In this document: piece after piece, positions 54,891 through 62,000 of the stretch
How the letters are laid out: each line of letters begins with the position of its first letter
Numbering within the stretch: the stretch's first letter is position 1
Notes under the pieces: generated by a model
The model's input: the letters and a program-made list of their open reading frames with translations, nothing else
Databases searched by the model: none
What the model was told of the DNA's origin: nothing
Made by a program: the position numbers and the translations under genes
Assembly: GCF_964340395.1 (NCBI RefSeq)
Contig: NC_135552.1
Span: 4,787,201 to 4,849,200 of the forward strand
DNA: 62,000 nucleotides
Direction of reading: 5' to 3'
From: Glandiceps talaboti
Lineage: Eukaryota; Hemichordata; Enteropneusta; Spengelidae

Positions 54891-55515
54891 GTATTGAGTT
54901 GAGCAGATTTATGATTAGGGAGAGACTATCATTATAACTTTACATGACATGCTAGCATTGTGTTTTTTCTGTGTTTGTTTTTACCCTGCTGCCTTATCAC
55001 GTTTGTTTTTGGACAATTCAAGGCTGGCAAAAAACACAGTATATTTAATTAACGGAGCCTTATGAATATAATAGTTTATTTACACATCAACTACTCAAAA
55101 TGATATTCTAGTACATTTCTGCTTATAAAATCCAATCCGTCAAAAGGAAGACATCATTAAAAACTAATACACAACAATGCAAGAGATTGTAGCAAAACAG
55201 TCAAATATTTTGTGGCGTATAACGTTGAACGAAATGTCAAATATCTGGTATGTGCATCTAATGTTCTGTTAAATTTATTATCCCGAAATATTAGTTGCTG
55301 GTCATTAAACGTAGATGTAATTAATTCTGAGAAAAAGATAAAGCAAAACCAGAAACTCAGATTATTTATAGTATTCAAAGGAGCAGAAAGACGCAATCTT
55401 AAATTTGTGCCATGATTCCCTGCTCCAAAAAGAATATTCTTGTTTTTACCGCAAAATGCATGCCTACAGCAATAACGTTTCTGAAATTAGAACTAGGCTA
55501 TTAGTGTTTCTTTCG
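54891..55515. other. Non-coding stretch
   Basis: Nothing supported. Confidence 0.4.
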
Positions 55516-55569
55516 TATGTATGTATGTATGTATGTATGTATGTATGTATGTATGTATGTATGTATGTA
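55516..55569. repeat. (TATG)n microsatellite at 5' junction of the RLE retrotransposon
   Basis: About 13 TATG units. The retrotransposon coding sequence starts within a few bases of the last unit. Confidence 0.95.
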
Positions 55570-57227
55570 CAAAAACAGATTCATTCATGGTAGCTAGCGG
55601 TATGCAAATTAAACATCGTAAATGTGGGATATTGCATGGTCAGCGAACTGGAAACAACTGGAAAAAGAATGAAAAGACGGGAGATACACAAATATCAATT
55701 CAAAATGCCCGTATACCAATGTATGAGCGCAAACAAGCGTATACATATCTCGGCTACCAAATGAATATTGAAAACTCTTGCAACAATGAACAAGTTAATA
55801 TACTTATATCGGAATTTAAAGAAACCATGACAAAGATAGACGCATCCCTGTTACCAACTTCTGCAAAACTTTCGGCTGTCAACGTAATGTGCATGTCAAA
55901 GCTGAATTTTTACTATCCAAATCTAATCTTCACAGAGAAGAACCTAATGGAAATTGAAAATGAAATCGTCGGACATGTAAGGCATTGGTTCAACTTGAAC
56001 TCGTCTTCCACAAGGTCATTCTTTTTCACTCCAAAATCTGCAGGAGGATTAGGGGTAATCAGTCCTCGCGTTATGTATTATGCGAAACGCCTTTCATTTT
56101 ATTTGTCTGTTTTGAATAACGACGATCCAAATGTACGACAGGCAGCACGATATTCACTCAAGCTACATATGGAGAAACGGAAAGCTATACCTGTACACGA
56201 CGAGGATTGTCCGAATTTTGCAGGATATGTTATCAACAATACCGGTAACATAGCAAAGCAGTCCAAAGTTAATTGGCCAAAGTCAATTTGGGTAAATCTG
56301 CATGAAATGTGCAAGCGTCAGCACATCTCCTTGATTAAAGGTGACGATAAATACCTCTACGAAATGGCAGTAGACGAGGAAGTGTCAATAACCTTCGATT
56401 CGCCAGACAAATTCTACACAACATTTAAACAGCAGCTGCTGCAGCAATATCAATCCGAGTTTAAGGCGAAATCTTCACAGGGAAGAGTGACTCGAGAGGC
56501 AGGGAAAGTAAACCATGGTGTATCGTCCACTTACCTCAACAATCACAAGATTGACGATAATTTGAGATCATTTGTCGCGAGAGGTCGTTTACAGCTCCTG
56601 CAGTGCGAAAGTCTCATGACCCTGTACTATCCAGAGTCGTACACTAAATCATGTAAAATATGCAATCATCCCACTGAAACAGTATCACACATTTTGAATG
56701 GCTGCACAAAATTCCAGAAACTATACCAACAAAGACACAATAGAATAGTTGATTTAATCTTCGGTAAAATCGCGAACAGTCATCCTGGCAAAGAGACATT
56801 CAAAGACACGGTTTTAAAACCTGAAATGTTTGATGCTCATATGAGAACTTTTGAACATCAGCATAAACGACCAGACATTACAATCATCGACAAACAGAAC
56901 AAACATGCAATATTAGTTGAAGTGTCCGTACCCTTTGATGCACATATTTCACTGTGTTTTCAGAAGAAGTTCGACAAATATTTTCCACTCTCACTAGAAA
57001 TAAACACTACAGGCTTTCGTTCAGAAATTATAGTTATTGTCATTGGAAGTCTCGGAAATGTACATCATAAAGTCACAAGTGGTTTGATCAAAGCTGGTTT
57101 AAATAGAAGGAATTCCAAATCCATCACCAAATATTGTAGTGTCAGCTCAATAATAGGTTCTTACAAAATTTGGAGATTGAGATGTAGGTACTATAACAAC
57201 CAGATACCACGTGAACGTTTGTCATAA
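55521..57227 (+). pseudogene. RLE-type LINE ORF, C-terminal part (RT thumb, zinc knuckle, endonuclease)
   Basis: An uninterrupted frame of 568 codons; the first 16 or so are microsatellite. In order: RT thumb start ASGMQIKHRKCGILHG, YTYLGYQMN, a helical region ending FFFTPKSAGGLGVISP (about residue 170), then a spacer. A CX2CX8HX4C knuckle follows (CKICNHPTETVSHILNGC, about residue 382-399). The nuclease has KRPDITIID, then LVEVSVPFD about 10 residues on, the PD...E.. pattern of restriction-like endonucleases. The C-terminus is basic (KIWRLRCRYYNNQ). The reverse-transcriptase catalytic YADD part is absent, so it cannot retrotranspose by itself. The intact frame suggests a fairly recent insertion. 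Confidence 0.85.
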
Positions 57228-57386
57228 GTGACCAAGAGAAACTCGTTCACTAGTCAGTATGATTTCCTGCAAGGTATTGTGTGTGTATTCTGTAAAGGAA
57301 TTATGTAAATACTTTACCTGTACATGCTATGTTCATGTAAGTTGGAAATAAAAGAATTTGATATGTATGTATGTATGTATGTATGT
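55570..57386 (+). mobile_element. 5'-truncated non-LTR retrotransposon with restriction-like endonuclease, embedded in (TATG)n
   Basis: The element starts after (TATG)n at about 55570. It holds the C-terminal half of its ORF, a 3' UTR with AATAAAAG (about 57346), and ends directly in further TATG units (57362-57386). The catalytic RT core is missing. The remaining domains are those of the R2/R4/NeSL-type LINEs, which carry a C-terminal PD-(D/E)XK nuclease and often insert at fixed targets. Identical tetramers on both sides suggest insertion into a TATG microsatellite, or a tail copied from it. It sits in sense orientation just upstream of the hydrolase exon, probably in its intron. Confidence 0.85.
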
Positions 57387-57479
57387 AATGTAATGATATG
57401 TTTATATGGAACACGTTTTCTATAGTATTCTGTGTTTATCCATGAAATTACTTAATCTATTTTTGTCATTAACTCACAG

Positions 57480-59002
57480 GATTCACAAGAAAGATTTTCC
57501 TTGTATCGAGTTTGGTTTTCCTCATCACATTGGGTACGCATGTGTTCTTCGCACATCGGTTACACTTCAAACGAGCAAGGGTAAAGTCAAGGCAATCTAC
57601 ACACAATGCCAATACCAATCTCCCAAATATGACGGCTGAAGTCGACAATTTGAACACTGCACTCAAAGAGGGCATGTACAACAAATTGAAAGTTGAAGAA
57701 AGGGTATTGCAAGTGTTGGATAACATCAGTGTAGAGGAGAGATCGATGGTAATGCAACGAAACGAACTCAGTGTGGATGATGCTATGCTGCTTAGAGCAT
57801 TGGTGTATAATTCTTCAATGACAAGACTAAAACAAATATTCAAAGAAGTGCTCATCACAGGCCGGACACTAACAATTGGTGTTATAGGAGGTTCCATCTC
57901 AGCTGGGGGTGGCCTGTCTCATTGGGATAGAGTTTACATTTATCGAATAGCAGAGTCCCTCAGACGAATGCTAGGTACCCCAGTGGAGGTTTATAATGGT
58001 GCAGTCGGTGCACTAAATAGTCGTGATTGTTTACTGTGTTTACATTCATTTATCAACGTCAGTAACATTGACATTCTGTTCTGGGAGTTTGCTGTGAATG
58101 ACTTCCAAACATATGTGAAAGGCGCTCAGGAGAGCCTAACGAGGTACATTATGAAACGATACCCAGCTCAGATGATATATGTAAATTTTATCCATGGAAG
58201 AATGATTGAAAGGAAAACATGCAATTTAAAAGAAGAGTTTAGAAGTGACCCATTAAGTAGATACTATGACATTCCATCAATTAGTTTAGCTCGTGCGATG
58301 TGTCCATTAATTAAAGCTGGAAAGGCAAGCGACTTATGGGTACACTCTGATTCGCGTAAACATCCTAGTGAAAAGACACACCAAATTGGCGCATTCTTTA
58401 TCTTACACGTACTAAGGGAAACTCTGCTTGAAACATTAAATATACTCCAAGAAGAAATTTCAGGACGCCCTTCAAGTTCCTATGGGAGTCAACAGAATAA
58501 CATTATAAATGTTGATCCGTTATTTGAAGAAACTGTTGATGTTGCCGACGCACAGTGCTGGACGACTTTGAAGTCGGGATATAGTAGTCTCCATGGCAAT
58601 ACAAAACTTATGCTTGAACCAATTGAAAACTATGGTTGGAAATATTTTAATCTTAAATTGGCAGGGGAAGTACGGGCTGATACTAAAGCATCGTGGCAAA
58701 CTGACAAAAAAGGTCACAATATAACCTTTCTTTTAGATATAGTTCCGTATAATGATGCAAACTTTTCAGTGCTGTTGTTGGGCAGGCTATCTTCAAATAA
58801 AATTGTCGTTGTTGTGGACAAGTCCGATCCAATATTGGCTTCAAATACGGAAGAAAAAGGTGTGAAGAATCCGAATCCATTCCGTGGTTTACAAATACCG
58901 AACAAAACGTTAGAAGCTGGACTGCATACGATAACACTTAGGAATATTGACTCAAAGTTATTCATCTTAAATGCCGTTGTAGCTTACACCGTAGATACAT
59001 AA
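57480..59002 (+). CDS. SGNH/GDSL-type hydrolase, membrane-anchored; last exon
   Basis: A TTGTCATTAACTCACAG acceptor ends at 57479 and the frame opens as FTRKIFLVSSLVFLITLGTH, then VFFAHRL: a short basic start and one hydrophobic helix, as in a type II signal anchor. No ATG precedes it in the exon, so the first codons lie in an upstream exon not seen here. A linker with KVEERVLQVLDNISVEERS follows. The catalytic blocks are GVIGGSISAGGG (nucleophile Ser, codon 57893), YNGAVGALNSRD (block II), WEFAVND (Asn, codon 58100) and HSDSRKHPSEKTH (Asp and His, codons 58349 and 58361). This order is that of SGNH hydrolases, which act on ester bonds, often in glycans or lipids. After the hydrolase core about 180 residues form a beta-rich C-terminal region (WTTLKSGYSSLHGN to VVAYTVDT). 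The substrate cannot be read from sequence. TAA at 59000-59002. Confidence 0.85.
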
Positions 59003-59072
59003 ATAATATATTTAGGGTTCGCTATGAATGAAAGAAAGTGATTTGAATTTGTTATAAATGAGGAAAGAAAAG

Positions 59073-59146
59073 TGACACGTGTAGGAATAGAACCCACGTC
59101 CCCTAAACACAAGTCAGGGTGCTCTAACCAGCTGGGCTAACGTGCC
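59073..59146 (-). tRNA. tRNA-Thr(TGT)-like cloverleaf, probably SINE-like or pseudogene
   Basis: Read on the minus strand: acceptor stem GGCACGT pairs over 7 bp with ACGTGTC (one G.T), then discriminator A. The A box is TTAGCCCAGCTGG (D stem GCCC/GAGC has one mismatch). The anticodon stem CCTGA/TTAGG carries loop CTTGTGT, giving anticodon TGT (Thr). The T stem GTGGG/CCTAC has loop TTCTATT, close to a B box. TTTT follows the 3' end, as for a Pol III terminator. The duplicated flanks argue for a mobile unit rather than a conserved tRNA gene. Confidence 0.5.
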
Positions 59147-59226
59147 AACTGGGAGATAACGTTTATCCTGATATGTACGTTCTATCCTCGAGGCGATGAG
59201 AAGCCATACCACATTATTTACCAGTT

Positions 59227-59301
59227 GGCACATTAGCTCAGATGGTTAGAGCACTGTGACTAGTGTTTAGGGGGACGTCGGTTAAATTCCTACACGTGTC
59301 A
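59227..59301 (+). tRNA. Diverged tRNA-Thr-like copy
   Basis: Acceptor GGCACAT/ACGTGTC has one A.C mismatch. The D arm is good (TTAGCTCAGATGG, GCTC/GAGC). The anticodon stem is damaged, with loop CTAGTGT (anticodon AGT if read). The B-box region GGTTAAATTCC is degenerate. A pseudogene-like partner of the left arm. Confidence 0.45.
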
Positions 59302-59328
59302 CTTTTCTTTCCTCATTTATAACAAATT

Positions 59329-60289
59329 AAGTAGATGGACTTACTTCATGTAAGCTTTACTCATTAACCTTTGTCCAGACTACAGTACAAACAAGCTTTA
59401 TTGAAAAGAAGTAGGGTCTATGATTTGAACACACTGGACCCTGAACTTTGAAGGAAACTTTGACAAAGGTATTGTATACTCGCGTTTGTAACACTTGGAC
59501 CTACAGACACTTTGGTAGACAAGCAGATTTATGCACCCACACTGTCATTTTTCCTGTAAGTCAAATAATTCAAATATCATATTTGGACCATCATTTACAA
59601 GATGGCCGATTGTTCCCGTTTTCTTCATACCTAATAAGCTACTTTCACAAAGACAGTTGGGTGGTTGGTGGCGGGAGATTTGAAGGGAAGTATTTGTAAA
59701 TGTTGCGCATATATCAGGGGATACCTGAACAATATGATGCTATTAAAAAAATGCTCAGGCTGCTTTCGGGATATGATTGAACTTAATCGACGTCAAACCC
59801 TGCGAGGAGATTGGCTGAGCTGTTACAGCATCCATCAGTTACATTCGCTGGGTAAGACTGAATGGCGTCATCACTTCAAATGTATATTCCTGTATATACA
59901 GACTCATCGGACTTCCAGTGGAAGCCAGAGGAGTCTGGGTAACAGAGACAACAGAAAATGGTGACCGACAACAACATATATGCTTTTATATGCATACGTC
60001 AAAATGGTTTACACAACACAAAATGGTATTGTCAAAAGTTTTTAATATCTTTATTTTAGACTCTACATCAAAGTACGTATTTAGAAAAGCGAGGTTTTGT
60101 AGATATGTGAATTGTGTTTTGGTGATAACCTGGGACTGTTTGTTTGTGAAATGCGCAATAGTGCCCTCCGTGATCATGGCATTAGGTTCTTTTGTTTGTA
60201 TATGGACAAACTCTCATGAGTAATGCATGTGATATGGGGCAGTGGTTCAGCAGAATGTTGACATAGACAGTTTTTACTTCCCATGTTAT
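59329..60289. other. Non-coding stretch
   Basis: Flank 3' of the hydrolase gene. Frames at 59448-60223 lack ATG starts, domains or splice signals. Confidence 0.4.
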
Positions 60290-60735
60290 GCTTTTGTCTG
60301 TCTGTCCCCCTGTCTGTCTGTCTACCTACCTGTGTGTGTATGTCTGTCTGGCTGGCTGCCTGTCTTTATGTGGACAAGATATCTCAAAAACTACTGCATA
60401 GATTCTAATGAAACTTGCTACATACCTTCCATGGCCCAGATACTAATTACAGGAACTGATTAGATTTTGGTAAACATCTAATGAACATTTACTAGTTATT
60501 TGCATAATTGATGGTTTTAGTAATTAGGCTTTTTCGTAAGAATGCCCACTTCAAATCCAACATAATTGGGTATATGCCTTAACCATAACAACACACATAT
60601 GTCGTATATAATTTCTTGATGTAGCATATAGTGTTAATAAATAATTTGCATATTGAATGATTTGTAGTATTTCGGCTAAATCTGAAGAATGTGCAGTTAA
60701 AATTCCACAACATTTGGTACATACATGAACTATGG
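60290..60735 (+). repeat. Repeat family with about 146-bp monomers (copy 2)
   Basis: A CTGT-rich start (60296-60365) leads to GATATCTCAAAAACTACTGC, then AGATTCTAATGAAAC, matching the 49.19-kb leader. About one and a half monomers follow (TTTGCATAATTGATGG, TTTGCATATTGAATGA). Same orientation as copy 1. Confidence 0.8.
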
Positions 60736-60775
60736 TGGCCCAGGGCTGCCATACATTATATGCGAATTGTTTTGA

Positions 60776-61195
60776 TAAAAAAATTAAATAAAATTAACAA
60801 AAAAGTTTAAAATATTTCTAAAAAATAAAGATAGAATTAAAATAAAAGTAGAATGAAATAAAGAATGAAAGTGAAATGAAAACAAATCAAAATTAAAAGG
60901 AAAGTAAAAGTAAAGTGAAAGCAAAAGTGAAATAGAAATAAAGTAAAAATAAAAGTAAAATAAAGTAAAATGAAAACAAAAGTGCAATAGAAATAAAAGT
61001 AAAATGAAAGTAAAATGAAAACAAAAATAAAATAAAAATATAAGTAAAAGTAAAATAAAAGTGAAATGAAAACAAAAGTAAAATAAAAATAAAATGAACA
61101 TAAAAATAAAATGAAAGCAAAAGTAAAATAGAAATAAAAGTAAAATGAAAATGAAAACAAAAGTAAAATAAAATCCAAATTAAAATTAAAAAAAT
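60776..61195. repeat. A-rich degenerate AAAAGTAAAATGAAAA tract, about 420 bp
   Basis: Permutations of AAAATAAAAGT/AAAATGAAAGC run for about 420 bp. It is bracketed by direct copies of TGGCCCA..GCTGCCATA (60737 and 61218). The Phe/Tyr-rich minus frames of up to 149 codons are artefacts. Confidence 0.9.
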
Positions 61196-61264
61196 TAGTG
61201 CCAGTTCTCGTCCGCAATGGCCCACAGCTGCCATAGACCAGCATTCCTTGCGATCTCAAAGGCA

Positions 61265-61440
61265 CCACTGAAAGTGCTGTATACATGTAGCACTCTCAAA
61301 GGCGAGAGTGTGATTATGAGAATATGAATATGAAGCAAATAAAAGCGGGAACACTGTCTCATTAGACAGAACTGCGACTGATGACGGACCCTAACAGCCA
61401 GTCCGAAACGTCTTAAAAGAAGGGTCAACTATGTATCTGC
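61265..61440 (+). ncRNA. Hammerhead-like motif in a structured repeat (Penelope-like?)
   Basis: A perfect hairpin AGTGCT...AGCACT (61273-61294) precedes TAAAAGCGGGAACACTGTCT and CTGATGA (61378-61384). A 4-bp helix GGAC/GTCC (61386-61389, 61401-61404) and GAAAC (61405-61409) follow. One extra C lies between CTGATGA and the stem, and the cleavage side is not clearly completed (GTC follows GAAAC at once). This combination is common at the ends of Penelope-like retroelements. Activity is doubtful. Confidence 0.4.
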
Positions 61441-62000
61441 CCAGGGACGTATCGCCAATGTCTTCCCTTCTAATTTACCCTAATACTAGGGTCAATTACT
61501 TTGACAAACTGGTCAAGTGGCTAATTGACCTTCAAACCAATTTATTACTACCAACAAAATAATCAAGTCTGAACCAGCGTGGAAAAATATTTCCACTTAT
61601 TAACAAACTTGATCTAACAACCCATAGTTGGTTACATGGTAAACGCAATGTCATACACATATTTAACATTGATGGTGTTTGGAGTCCCCTTCCCCCTCTT
61701 TCTACCATCGCATATGTCTATCCAAAGTTCGCACACTCCAGGCATACTGAGGGTAGTCCCTGCTCACAAAATCAAGAATCTCCATTCGCAGGAGCCCCTG
61801 TCTCACATATTTCATCAAATCTCCTTTGAGAAACTCATCCTCCTTCCATAATATAAGCTTGACCGACACAGTGTCATGTACAGTAAAATGCCTTACAGTG
61901 ATGCATGATAAGCGACATAGCATGATGAGAGATATGAACATGAAAGGTTAACCAAAAATTCAGCCTCATACTCATATTCAGTCTTATAATCACAGACTCT
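61441..62000. other. Non-coding stretch
   Basis: Nothing supported to the window end. Confidence 0.4.

Larger units (their letters stand above)
59046..59328. repeat. Inverted pair of tRNA-like units (palindromic element)
   Basis: The left arm (59046-59152) and right arm (59221-59328) are inverted copies of about 107 bp with a 68-bp spacer. Each arm consists of CCAGTT, a tRNA-Thr-like cloverleaf, then ACTTTTCTTTCCTCATTTAT and AACAAATT. The shared flanks show that a unit larger than a tRNA was duplicated. It may be a tRNA-derived SINE pair or a foldback element with tRNA-like arms. Confidence 0.8.

Noticed and set aside
57512-57514. TTG as start of the hydrolase
   Set aside because: Animal genes rarely use TTG. 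The frame is open upstream to a good splice acceptor at 57479, so the true start is in an earlier exon.
59448-60223. Chain of frames 3' of the hydrolase
   Set aside because: No ATG at the proposed starts, no domain and no splice signals. Better seen as 3' flank.
60784-61286. Phe/Tyr-rich frames of up to 149 codons on the minus strand
   Set aside because: Products of the AAAAGTAAAATGAAAA low-complexity tract.

Overview
The window is animal nuclear DNA. It is AT-rich, has spliceosomal exon signals (pyrimidine tract plus CAG acceptors, GTATGT and GTAAGA donors) and is packed with long microsatellites, several non-LTR retrotransposon fragments and short inverted-repeat transposons. This suits a marine invertebrate; the sequence alone does not fix the phylum. 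There is no bacterial-style operon, CRISPR array or rRNA.

Genes. Two long coding exons are convincing. On the minus strand at 39.2-42.8 kb a single 3.6-kb exon encodes a 1203-residue, mostly disordered protein of unknown function. Its 5' UTR, splice acceptor and upstream ORF are visible. On the plus strand at 57.5-59.0 kb lies the last exon of a membrane-anchored SGNH-type hydrolase; its first exon is not seen. A short internal exon at 15.0 kb (minus) and weaker candidate exons at 1.7, 3.5, 10.5, 30.6, 33.3, 43.4 and 44.8-45.6 kb are listed with low confidence. The rest of 1-39 kb looks intronic or intergenic.

Mobile DNA. Non-LTR elements: a 5'-truncated element with a restriction-like endonuclease, embedded in a (TATG)n microsatellite (55.5-57.4 kb), with a second scrap of the same family at 38.6 kb; a degenerate L2/CR1-type element (53.5-54.9 kb); a degenerate 3' end of another LINE with an (ATG)n tail (26.8-27.3 kb); and a probable LINE 3' end at 8.0-8.2 kb. 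DNA transposon-like elements: a TA-flanked foldback family (19.7 and 27.4 kb; the larger copy is filled by a 43/45-bp tandem array), a TWA-flanked family with G-rich ends (46.5 and 51.8 kb), a second short family in opposite orientations (27.9 and 51.0 kb) and a 450-bp inverted-repeat element (31.3 kb). A tandem-monomer repeat of about 146 bp occurs at 49.2 and 60.3 kb.

Most interesting structures. Several sequences carry the layout of a type-I hammerhead ribozyme (CTGATGA, stem-loop, GAAAC, GTA, closing helix) next to AT/AC microsatellites at 24.3-25.0 and 29.76 kb, with a related one at 61.38 kb. They resemble the ribozymes of Penelope-like elements and animal retrozymes. At 59.05-59.33 kb two threonine-tRNA-like cloverleaves face each other as arms of a long inverted repeat. 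The retrotransposon buried in (TATG)n suggests microsatellite-targeted insertion.
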